A stretch of 64,000 nucleotides of DNA from Coniella vitis (Eukaryota; Ascomycota; Sordariomycetes; Diaporthales; Schizoparmaceae), in the NCBI GenBank assembly GCA_011317545.1, contig WUJK01000016.1:310001-374000 (forward strand). Direction: 5' to 3'. A model generated the notes under the pieces. The model did not search any database. It saw nothing but the letters and a program-made list of their open reading frames with translations, and was not told the origin of the DNA. Both the position numbers and the translations under genes were made by a program. This document shows, one piece after another, positions 49,590 through 59,908 of the stretch (its first letter is position 1; every line of letters starts with the position of its first letter).

Positions 49590-50110
49590 TCAGCCAGACT
49601 CTGCGTGAGCGTACGGGAAGCAGCAGGATTTGGTTCACATGTGTCTTGCCTTTCTTTGTCATCGTGCAATTCGCCGTGTCTCAGTATTTGGAGCTCCGTA
49701 AACGCGTTCAATTAGGTGCCCTTGGATGCAGGGTGCCAGTGTGCTTGGTCGGCTGGTGGGGTGCTGTTGCCGCTGGTGTACCTGAGCTTCTACGCATTCA
49801 ACATCTATTGCCTTCTTTGTCATTGTGCATCTCGCCGCGTTTCAGGGCTTAGAGCTCCACACATGAATTCAGTGAGGTGCTTGGCCGACTGGGGGGTGTC
49901 TAGGTACTGTTGGCTGCGGTGTATGTGAGTTACGGGAAGCAACAGCACTTGCGCTCAACATCTCTTGCCTTCTTTGTTATCATGCATCTCGCTGTATTTG
50001 AGTCCCCCCTTTTTGTGGGCTTCGCAGACAAATTTTCGGTAAGGTGCTTGGTCAGCCCGTGGGCAGGGGTGCTGTGGACTGCCCAGGTGGGTACAGCGGT
50101 ACTAAGGGAC
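49590..50110. repeat. Degenerate tandem repeat, three units of about 160 bp
   Basis: The phrase TTGCCTTTCTTTGTCATCGT recurs with changes at 49646, 49808 and 49965 (spacings 162 and 157). Each is followed by a CTCGCCG- or CTCGCTG-like word, an AGCTCC-like word in the first two, and AGGTGCTTGG or AGGTGCCCTTGG. CGGGAAGCA precedes units 1 and 3. Divergence includes insertions and transversions, so the array is old and not simply RIP-mutated. Confidence 0.7.
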
Positions 50111-50630
50111 TTCTGCTGAGCGGCACCATACATAGTACACATTATTAGGTAAATACTTCGATAGCAGCTCTACACAGTACATTGAAGTGCCTTCACATGC
50201 CAAGCACCGCCATGCGACAATGCATCTCGGCCATAGAAAAAGCACTAGGAGCCATTTGACGTGCACCTGGCGTTTTCGCTACTATGTACAGATACAGAAT
50301 CAAGTGCAGCGGCAACTGCACACAACATGTGGGCAGTTGATTTTGAGACCGACATGAGTAAATACCTAGGTATCCATGACGTTCGTCTCCCCAGCTCGCC
50401 ATTGCTATTGTACCTCGAGCTGGGCTGCCAGAGTGCCCAGTGGCATCTTCAGAAACCCGGCAGGAGCTGCTACTTCCTTAGCTGCCAGCTTTGATAACCC
50501 AAGGACCAAATTGCATCAAGACTTGTGCGCGTGTGATATTCAAAGCAGTCTGTCTGTACGAGATAACGTGACGACGTTGCACCATTTATCTCCGTCCATG
50601 GCAGTATGACACTTCCTGCCCGGACGCGAA
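50111..50630. other. Spacer, nothing identified
   Basis: Short frames only; ordinary composition. A weak echo of the preceding tandem unit (ATGCATCTCGGCC at about 50220) may be a fourth, badly decayed copy. Confidence 0.35.
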
Positions 50631-52460
50631 ATGTATACTAACACTGCAACCTGCGAGCTTGCCCCGGGTTCCCAGCAAACTCCTCGCGCATTCCATTCCT
50701 CTCATCCTCAATCAATCCAACACCGTCCTCTGTCCTTTCAATCGGCCCCCTTTTCTTTTTGTCCATTGCCTCTTCGCTTTCTGCGTCTTATCCACACAGA
50801 CAGTGCCCTTCTACGCCATCTACACCATACTACCTCTCGATACTATTGTCATCGATATCAACGTCGTCCACACCATTGCTGTTCATACCATTGCCGTTGT
50901 TCGCCGTCATACGTCAACGCGTCATATCAGTGCATCCTTCGCCGGTGCATTCGATATGCATTGGCAGAAGTCAAAACCCAAACCTAAGTCTGTTCATGGC
51001 TTTTTTTCTACATCTTGCTCTTGCCCTGTGGCTCTCAGGCTCCCCGTCCACTCCTCATCTTGCTCGAGATCCTTCCAGACCTCCCCGCGTACCTCATTGA
51101 CTAGGCCTGTGTTGGCCTGTTGCAATTCTAGCGACTGTTCGAGGTCTTTGCTGCGACCGCAAGAGACGGCTGGCCGGCGCTTGTCAAGCGGTGGTCTCTT
51201 GCGGTCGGCCGTGGCAGAGCAAAGACATGTATACCCCTTGGTTGAGCTCGTCCAGCAACACAGATATGCAAACCTACGCCATTGTGTCCAAACTTGTGCT
51301 AACAAATGTTTTATTTGTGTTCGTTCACGGTTATATCCATCTCATCGACGTCGACCGGTATACCACTCACCTGCTACCCAAATGCCTGTCGCGAGCACCG
51401 TCTGCCATACCTTATACTGTGTCCCGTTCCGGACACGGTTGCTCGGTGCGCGCTGGTATCTGTCGCTTTATTTGCCCTCTTAGCATTACGCTGATGGATT
51501 GGATTAGATCTCAGGTTCTTGAGGTGTCTGCCACCCATTACACACACACTGCGCCGCGCCCGAGCCTGGACAGCACGAGGCAAGCTGAAACCAATTCGAA
51601 CACTCTTAGCGCTGGCTGGGCTGGTTTGACGATTGTCCGTTGTCAATTTGCAACTCCCATGCCTTGCTGTAAGCTACTCCCTTGAACGTATCCATCCTTC
51701 TCCAACACACACTGGCAGAAATTTGGCATTACACTAACGAATTGGGTCGATTCTTTAGCATCCGTTGCGCACAACCTGCTCGGCGACCACTTCCCGTTGA
51801 CATGGCCCGCACCAGCGCCACCTCCGATACTCATCGACCTCCTCGGGTAGCCCAGCTTCTTATTCTTTGGTTTGCTGATTTGCGACTCCCGGGTAGTGCT
51901 GTTGAACATATTCACCGGACTCCATGCCCTACCGTTGCCACTTAGCGATCTTGTCTATTATTTGAGTTGTTAAGCTAGGTTTTGGGTCGATACTTTCTTC
52001 TAGCCTTGCACGGTGGTTCATCGTGCATAGGTTGCTCAAGCCGTCGTTCATTCTCCGCACGAGTCTCACCTTCCACAACTTCTCACCATCCCACGGTAAC
52101 ATTTTCTATTCGTTCAACTCTGAGCTACACAGAAAGACACCAAGGCAATCAATCTTTCTAGGTATGCCCGTCCATACTAGCTCTCCTCTTGACCAGCCTG
52201 GACCAGACCTAGACTTACTTTGTCTTTCCGGACACTTTTCCTCTCCCGTTTCTCGCCCGATCGCCCTAGTTCTCCCTTTCTCTTCGCCAGCCAATCCCAT
52301 CCCACAGGTTACCCCCAACCACTACCAGCAAAATACCGGACTCTATTACAGAAAAGTGACGACAGATCAGCCGGTCCTGAGCAGACTAGAAAAAGAAAAA
52401 CGGAAGACTCCACAAGCTGCAACACACATTCAAGAACACCTGTAGGAGGAGGGGGGCTTC
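50631..52460 (+). pseudogene. Decayed + strand gene(s)
   Basis: The first ~350 bases are pyrimidine-rich like a fungal leader. About 51045-51190 in one frame reads LLILLEILPDLPAYLID, a stop, ACVGLLQF, a stop, RLFEVFAATARDGWPAL, which recalls an F-box start (Leu-Pro plus LLLEIL) with Gln codons turned to stops; this is suggestive only. Later, an ATG at 52164 opens MPVHTSSPLDQPGPDLDL and runs 94 codons to 52445. From about 52310 a second frame reads PLPAKYRTLLQKSDDRS and a nuclear-localisation-like RKRKTEDS. The long frame from 50659 lacks an ATG. Frame changes and stops argue for relics of one or two genes. Confidence 0.3.
51144..51226. repeat. Strong inverted repeat (hairpin)
   Basis: CGACCGCAAGAGAC in the left arm (from about 51154) pairs perfectly over 14 bases with GTCTCTTGCGGTCG (51194-51207), loop about 26 bases. 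Outside it GTCTTTGCT at 51144 pairs with AGCAAAGAC ending at 51226, with an asymmetric bulge on the right arm. Confidence 0.8.
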
Positions 52461-55400
52461 TCTCTTGCTGCTATACTTCCCCTTCTCTCTCAATCTTGGT
52501 CTCGTGTGCTTGAACAAATTGTCATATCTGCTGCTCACACTTGCCCAAGCCTTCAATCCAGCACATCCATCAAATCTTTCTGCACAAAGTGTCACTGCCA
52601 ACGCATTACACACACAATCCACCTACAGAGACTTGCCATCGAGTTGATGACGGTAAGAGGTGTGCACTTGCCTAGACAATGCACCAGGAGTGAATAAGTT
52701 TGATGGTATTTGGACTCATCCTCATGCTTGACGCCAGTGCTACTCATATTCCTCGCTAGTATGCCCACTGCCGTCATTCCCAATCTATGTTGCAAGCCGC
52801 TAATGACCTGATTTTAGAGTGTTCACATTTTGAGTTCTGAAAATTGCATTCTCAGACATAATCCCTTGTCCATAACGCTGCTGACTAGAGCATTGTGCGC
52901 CTCGTCTACCATTGCCAAACGAATTCTGCCCGTAGTGCACCTTACATGAAGCCAGGCTGGAGATGAGGATGTATGCCTGTTGAAAGCTCCACCATACCCG
53001 TCTCTCCCTTCCTCCCTTGAGTGCTTTGGCCAGTGATGCTACACATTTTTTGCTTCGGCTACGCTTTCGACAGCCCTGCCTCAGACCACGCTGTCATCAC
53101 CCAGTCCATTCTCGAATCCCATAGCCCTCCTCACAACGAATGTATAGGTATTTGCCTCGTGTGTCGGTCCTTGTGTATCCTCTGCAGATATTCATCATTT
53201 CCTGCCTTATGGCAATTATTAGTCTTGATTCAAGACCGCAAGTGACCGCACGATCTGCTGTACGCCTATTCTTTGCTATTGCTCTCATATGCAATCGCGT
53301 GTTTGCCAGGTCTTCTTAAAATCATAGATTTCCGAGAGTTGAGATGATCACGGACCCACAGCTTGCGCCACCTCGTAATCTCAATCGCTCTTCAGTGGCT
53401 GCTTGGCTAGCTTTCCTTTCAATTCCGCACTAGATGCTTGTGCGGCATGTGAGCACCTTGTGATATTGTGCCTTGTTCCTGTCAAACCCATCGTAGAGAC
53501 GCAAGGCTCTCCTGGCCGACTACTTTTCCGAAGATGTCCACCCTTGCGTCTCAAGGAGTATTTCCCTGGCAGCATTGTTGTGTATTTGATGAGAGCGTGA
53601 GCGAAGCGCGACCGAAGCGCTCTCAGTAAACAAGTCAGTCAATTTTCATCTCAAGTTATGATCAGGCGCTTCTTCGTGGACCGGCTGGCCTGCTGGGAAT
53701 CCGTACATGCCGCCCAAGTTCACATTGCTATCGTGGGCCTACATACATTCTCATATTATATGGCGCTTGATGCCACCGTCACGATGCACCATGTCCCAGA
53801 CCCCAGCCCAAATCGTTTTGAGTCGTCTTCTGAGTTTCCGCTTCATGTCGAACCTCACCAACACCGTTCCCCTCTCTACTATATTGCCCTTGTCGTGCCA
53901 AACTTTGACATTTCTTCCCGTCAATACACACAGGCATCACAACTCCGCCGTCAGAAGCTATCAAAGAATGCCCACTACGACGAGGTTTTACAATCTCAAC
54001 TCCTATATCATGCGTCCTTAGACGCCTGCTGAGAACATGACTTTTCTTGGGCTGGGGTGGGGCGGCTTTTGACAGCTTATTCTATCGAATTAGGCAATAA
54101 TTCGATTCCTCCTGGCTGCCGTGCCGGAAGCAATTCACCTCTGTAGACACCACTCCGTTAAGTCGGTGTGAAATCTAATCGAAATCAAGTTCTGAGAGGA
54201 GAAAGCCTTGCGGTTCGCCCTGATCTGAACCGTATTGTTGCTGCTCGATTGTGACTTTTCCTGCTGGTAAGTCAACTGAGATATCCTCGAGAAAACTCTT
54301 TTTCTTTCCAATTTTCGTCTTCTCCTATCGTAAGTAAAGCACTCCAACACCCTCGTGGCCGACCTCTGACCTTTCCTTGAGACTGGAGGCTTGGAGGAGT
54401 TCAGAGACTCTAGATGCAGGTGGTTATGGTAATTGATGCCTGGTGGTATGTTTGTCGCGGAGATACAACCGTTTTGATATGTCAAGGATGACGGAGAGAG
54501 AGCTATGGACGTGAGTACGTGGTATAAGATGTCGATGTTGTAGTTTGGACAACCATCACTCTTATGACCTTCACATCGCAGTGAGAGTCATGGGTCTTCG
54601 AAAATAACATTTACATAGGATTTAATCACCGACGAGTCTTATACTTCATACGGAAAATCCGCAAATAGACTCGTTCCTTGAAATTCAATTCGCATCTTCC
54701 GCTATGATAGGTATGGACACTTCGACTCAACGGCCTCAGCCCTACAGTGAATCGATTCTTATATATAATGCCATTTTGCCGGCAGCGGAGCGTGACCTCG
54801 ATGTCGAGGTATGTGCTTGATTTGCTGATTATGTGTGTACTACCTTGAGCTCTCTCTAGCGAGCATATAAAATCATTGTATATGAGTCTTGTCCCCAGTG
54901 CTCTATCATTAGTTTGTCCAAGCAGCATTTATCGTAATACGAATCGTCATGTTATACCTAGCAACGCTGCCGGCCCTCATGATGATACTTGCTCCTCTTA
55001 ATGCAGATCCATCCGTTATGATGATAACCTCTCGAAGAGCTCATTCTTCACGCTGTATTTATGCTGCAAAGTCACTGTCAAGGCGTAGTGTATTAGCTGC
55101 TAACCCTGCTGACATGGTGAAGTCACTATAAATCGCCAGGGGAACGACATGCGGGTAACGCTTTGTACGGCAAGGGCTATCCCGGGCCTGAAATGGCTTA
55201 CTTGTAAATAATATGACCGACAACAACCTCGATCGATCACTCGTTGAGCTATCCTGTCTGCGCTCCAATGTAACGGCAGCTACAAATCTGCAAGAGGGGA
55301 ATACCAGATGTCACTGAAACCAACTGATTCGACAAGGCCCACCGCCGCCGTCAGCCAAGAGGTCCCGTGCGGTCGATGGAATTCAGTTAGACGCCTCAAT

Positions 55401-55588
55401 TGCCCACCACTACGTGACCGTACATGTTCTCGAATCAGCCTTTCAGCTAGAATAAGAATCAAAGTATTAGACAGCAATTGCTAGCCGTGTTGTGTGATGG
55501 CGAAGCCATCCTTTGACTCCTTCCCACTCGACTTGTAAACATCCAGTCGACTCTTGTTTCCCGAGCAATTCTTCAATCATTCGCCGCC
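52461..55588. other. Gene-poor stretch with unassigned ATG frames
   Basis: ATG-initiated frames at 53658-54032 (+, 124 codons) and 54626-54928 (-, 100 codons) have no recognised domain and compete with other frames. A short inverted repeat GAGAGCG...CGCTCTC sits near 53591-53624. No RNA gene or mobile element was recognised. Confidence 0.35.
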
Positions 55589-56111
55589 ATGGGGCAGCCT
55601 ACTGGTGAAACGTTTGGTAATATTCAGAAGTTTCTCACCCATGATGAATGGGTTAAGCCCATCGTTGCTGCCTCCACTGACGATTGGACGGCGTCGATAG
55701 TTCATTGCAACTCGTTCGAACTTTGAAGCTGGCAAGATCGACGCATTGATGAATCAATCTTCTGTCCTTGCTAAGTCGCTCACTCGAGTCAACAAACCGT
55801 TACCAAAACCAGTCAAGCTCATGGCCAACACTCGCCTGGTACCCCGAAACCATATACCCAGCAACCTTGACTGGCCTTATGTGAAGCACACCGTGGTGAT
55901 GAGACTTCTCACCCACCTTCGCCCGGGCTGGAAGCTAGGAAATGGCAGGAACAAATACGAGAACTTACACATAGCGAATATAGCATCAATTGGTCCTGTT
56001 GGCCTTACTTCAAACCGTATTAGCTGCGAGAAGATGCAGCGGAATGTCCCGCAATGTAGACTGGTCCGCGGTAAGCGTCAACAGCCCCGTCCTGTGGGAC
56101 TTGGAACATGA
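55589..56111 (+). pseudogene. Decayed gene-like stretch
   Basis: An ATG at 55589 (context CCGCC before it, good for a fungal start) opens 45 codons, MGQPTGETFGNIQKFLTHDE through SIVHCNSFEL, before a stop near 55725. A second + frame from the ATG at 55749 stays open to 56111 and includes SLTRVNKPLPKP. The third frame carries helix-like text (LEARKWQEQIRELTHSEYS) near 55930-55970 with Gln-to-stop changes around it. An intron joining these cannot be excluded. No family recognised. Confidence 0.3.
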
Positions 56112-56195
56112 GCGATTGAAAAAGGATGTCCCCTGGAGGAAATAAGGAGCCGTGGAGGGATCATGTTCCTCTATGGAAAAATGTCTGTGTATGTG

Positions 56196-56221
56196 TGAGA
56201 GAGAGAGAGAGAAAGAGAGAG
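56196..56221. repeat. (GA)n microsatellite
   Basis: Thirteen GA-type units with one interruption (GAAAG). Confidence 0.85.
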
Positions 56222-58510
56222 CTAACGTGTGTACGAATGCAATTACTCGTGGTGTTTTTGTTTCTATGTTCGCTCTCTTTGTGTTTCTGTCCTTGGATTC
56301 CTCTGGCTCATTTTCTCCGGCTTTTATGTCTCTGCCTCCTGCTTCGTATTTATCAGTGTCCCTTGTTCTCTTGGCTCATCGTTATTGTGAGTGAAGATGA
56401 TATAGATATGCAACTCAAGAGCAAGTCGTTCTGGAGATAGCAAAAAAGAATAAATCTGAAGGTCTCGGCGATTGAAAGCGTGTAAAGGTCTATGGTCCTG
56501 AGTTCTTGGTCAGAGCAGGTCTCAGCAGGCCCAGGTCTAGAATCTGAATAAATTTGAGGATACACTGATTTCTTGTACTCACTTATCAATTGCTCGAAGG
56601 GATGTGTTGTCGAGGCCCCGCTCGGCAGAACCAACCACTACTAGCATACTGAATAGACTCAAGGTCGCCTCTACCACCATAATTCAGCCCAAGTTCAGTG
56701 TATCATTGGGCTCAGTCGTGCGACGGGACCGTTGCAAGCGGGTATGTCGATGTCGTGGAGGTCGGCGGCGATTGATAGAGTAGGGGGTGGATCTCGTTCG
56801 CAGCCATGGACACCAACTCGTAATCTTGTGATCAATGTTATCTGCCCGATTTTGCCAGGTTGCTACCTTTCACAGAATGAAGGTGGTGGGCAGAAACAGC
56901 TGTAGACAATGGCGGGCGGGTAGATAATGCAGCTCCACATACCTTGTAGTATTAGAGCCGAACGCTTCATGCCATGGATAGACAGCTGCTGGAGTAGGAT
57001 GGCACTGGAGATTCGGGCAAATGAAGTGGGCTTGCGTTATGAGTTGTGAGAAGTGACTGATGATGCGTAAGATAATAGCGACTAGTGAAGTTGAAAGAAG
57101 CCGCGCAAAGTCGTAGAGCCGAGTACCTTATGTCGTGCCATACAGCATCGCTAAATGTTAACTGCATTCGCTATCTTATACCAGGAGGCTTGCCATAGCT
57201 ACAGCCTCCAAGAAACACCATCGAGGATGCGAGTTCTCTGGGGCGGGATTGTGGAGTGATGGCTGCGACGAGTGGCGTGTCCTCTTGACGCTGTCCGCTC
57301 CAACCAGCCCGCCGTTTGTATTTGTTTTAATGCTCATTGTATAACTAACGCCAATCGTCTTTGCTCTTTGTCTTGGACCGTTAATATCTTTGTTTGGTTC
57401 GCAAGTGGTCCGGAGGAGGTTCGTATAGGAGGTCGCAACTGCAAAAACTCAGAACAGCAATCGATATCACGATGGTACTATTGATAGCACACTGAATGAT
57501 GGACAAAATGCAAAGAATGTTTGCAAAAGCACACCGAGATAAACGCTGTGTATTACGCGGACCATCGTGGCAGATATGAATATATATGGTGGGGGCTGGG
57601 TTCGTTTCCAAGTTTGGCAAAGGAGAAACAGAAAGTACAAACGTGGGATGATAATGAAGGAGGCATGAGAAATTGGATTCAAGGGTAGACGGATAAGGAA
57701 CCAATTTTCCTGGCACAGCAGCTATTAACAATGCCAAAATTATCCTTCGATGGAAATCTGGATGCGGCCTTGGTGGCTACATCTGCTGTACAACCAAGCC
57801 CGCAGCTGGCAGCTTGCAGGATGCAGGATTACTGAGTAGCCAAGTAACACTACCCGCGAAAGCCTACTAGAAACTCTGGAATGTTACTGATTTCGAGATT
57901 TCTCTTCAAGGCTCCCGCTTCGCCTACGTTACAACGCGGGTTCACGTTGCGCACCAATACAAAATACGAAGTTTGTAGCCTCCGCCGCTCTACCACAGAT
58001 CAAGGTCACTTTATTACCATGTATTCAAAAAATAGAAACTTGATGATGTGCAGGAGAGTCTTAATAAAGGTAGCAAGCGGTAGGGCTGTCGACGTTGCGC
58101 TTTATGTTGGCGGGCACACGCCCGAGGATGGATACACGTTGATGTATCTTGACATCAAGATGACGATACATTGACTACCCTCTTCCCCTGCCCAGACTTC
58201 CAGAAGCTGGAAGGCTGATTATGCGTGAGGCGGTGCGGAGTGACCGTCCATACCATGAGCCCACAGAAATCACAAATTCGATTTCAACCAGCCCGGGTCT
58301 TGGCCCCAAATCTAGGCACTATATGTCTTGCATACCTGAGTGATATGGAAGATCCCAATGTCCCCAATCTAACCTTAAAGAATATCCCGCAGACACTCAC
58401 TTCAAAGCATACAGACAGCCAGAGACACAATCCATCGCTTTACCAAAAGAACTGCCAACACGTTTCACGTTCGAATCCCCTGTTCAGACGTACCAGCAGG
58501 GGGCATTCCG
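56222..58510. other. Spacer with unassigned short frames
   Basis: The most gene-like frame is on + at 57881-58174 (ATG, 97 codons), with a region reading GRAVDVALYVGGHTPEDGY that I cannot assign. A + frame at 58225-58539 overlaps the end of the minus-strand gene that follows. No repeats or RNA genes seen. Confidence 0.35.
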
Positions 58511-59908
58511 CTAGAGCTGTGGTCGCCCTCCGATCATAGTGACAAAGGACTCAGGATGAACAAAGCTGAGATCGAACTCCCCTTGAGGCTGCTGAGTGTA
58601 CCATTTAATGTGGTGGTCATCGTTGAACGGGTCCAGAACACTCGCCAGAGTCTTGTGCACAATGTCGCTGTGGATGATAGCCTCGGGGCGAAACCAGAGA
58701 CTCTCATCGTGGCATCCATTCCAGCAATACAGGTATTGATACGTCGGGGTTCTTTGGGTCCAGTCGCAGGCGCGGCGAATACCAATGATCCGTGGTTCGC
58801 CATCATCTGACTGGGACTCGTTATTATCGAAGCGCGACACATTGGAGTCAGAATTGTAGGAGGGCGATGCCGAGTATGAGCCGTTGTTCTGAAGGTCAGA
58901 GGTAGAGATAGCCTCACAATTGACCAACACATTCGAGTCCTCATTATCTAGACCCCAAGCATCGGTGTAGGGGTGTCCAGGGGGCGTCACGGGTACAAGC
59001 CCGTCACTTTCGGAGCCAGAAGCAGAGCTGGAGCCAGGGTAAAAATCAGAGTCAGAGAAGCAAAGCGCCTCACGTTTGATAGGCACGTCGCAGTCCTCGT
59101 CATTAAGACCCGAAACACCGGGGTGGGAGTCGACGTTTACACAGTCAAACCCAGAGGTGACAAAAGCCTTGCGACTCGGCAAGGGGCGGGCTTCCCGCTC
59201 ATTGTTGAAGTTGAACTCTTGGGCGGACCAAGTGAGGTACGGGTCAACGCTTCCAGAGTAGACTTCAGAGTCTGGGACCGCCTCGTGGTTCAGGATGGGT
59301 TGGTCCTCCAAATTGACGCTGGGCTCGGCGTTATGGGTTGGCCATGCCGAGGAGAAAGAGTCGAGCATTCCAAAGTTAGAGACAGGGACAGCCTCGCAGT
59401 TCGGCAGCTGCTGGCCCTTCTGCTGGGCCTGTCCGTTCGCCTGGCTCTGGGATCGTAAGTAGCTGGTTCTAGCCTTGGGAATCAAGTTCCAGATTGGCTC
59501 TGCTTGCATGGACAGTATTAGTGATATGTGGATGAGGGAGTGACTTGGAACAATCATGCCGGCCTCACGTACGAGTTTGGCCAGTTCTCTTGGCCGTAAA
59601 CCGCTGAGCCTGACGCGGGCTACTTGGTCCGAATGGCCGTGAGCGCGAAAGAGGGAAGTGCAATGCCATCTTAGGTCTTGGGTGCGGGTCGAATCCACTC
59701 CTGACAGAACTAGGAGGAGTTTGATCTTGAGAGAAACAAGAGCTGTGTGCGGATGGCCTCGCCAAGCATGGAGAGAACAAACATCCTTATATACTCGCTT
59801 GTGAGTTCCCTGGGAAGTAGGGCCAAAAGAAACCAAAGCATATACCAGCGGTTCCTGTGCCTGCAGGTCCATCCAATCCTCTACAGTGCCTGCTTTTGCA
59901 GTTCCCAT
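58511..59908 (-). CDS. Uncharacterised protein with degenerate internal repeats and a chromodomain-like patch, 465 aa
   Basis: A single frame from the ATG at 59908 to the stop at 58511; it is open upstream to 59968, but only from a GTG, and an upstream exon is possible. Residues 1-150 look globular. Residues 165-370 are acidic and Ser/Asn/Asp-rich and contain degenerate repeats of the form N-x-E-A-x-x-x-S, seen as NCEAVPVS, NHEAVPDS, KREALCFS and NCEAISTS, each followed by an acidic, Gly/Ser-rich stretch. Residues 372-412 (RIIGIRRACDW, YQYLYCWNG, ESLWF) resemble a chromodomain in spacing of the aromatic residues, but the match is weak. No signal peptide or membrane segment. The acidic repeats and the patch would suit a nuclear or chromatin role, which is inference only. 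Confidence 0.55.
   Translation of the reverse strand: MGTAKAGTVEDWMDLQAQEPLVYALVSFGPTSQGTHKRVYKDVCSLHAWRGHPHTALVSLKIKLLLVLSGVDSTRTQDLRWHCTSLFRAHGHSDQVARVRLSGLRPRELAKLVREAGMIVPSHSLIHISLILSMQAEPIWNLIPKARTSYLRSQSQANGQAQQKGQQLPNCEAVPVSNFGMLDSFSSAWPTHNAEPSVNLEDQPILNHEAVPDSEVYSGSVDPYLTWSAQEFNFNNEREARPLPSRKAFVTSGFDCVNVDSHPGVSGLNDEDCDVPIKREALCFSDSDFYPGSSSASGSESDGLVPVTPPGHPYTDAWGLDNEDSNVLVNCEAISTSDLQNNGSYSASPSYNSDSNVSRFDNNESQSDDGEPRIIGIRRACDWTQRTPTYQYLYCWNGCHDESLWFRPEAIIHSDIVHKTLASVLDPFNDDHHIKWYTQQPQGEFDLSFVHPESFVTMIGGRPQL

Noticed and set aside
50659..51483. 274-codon + frame
   Set aside because: No ATG at its start, Cys/Ser-rich nonsense-like content, and a competing frame in the same interval reads more like protein.
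58440..58500. ACGTTCGAATCCCCTG resembling a tRNA T arm
   Set aside because: No D arm, anticodon arm or acceptor stem can be found upstream at tRNA distances.
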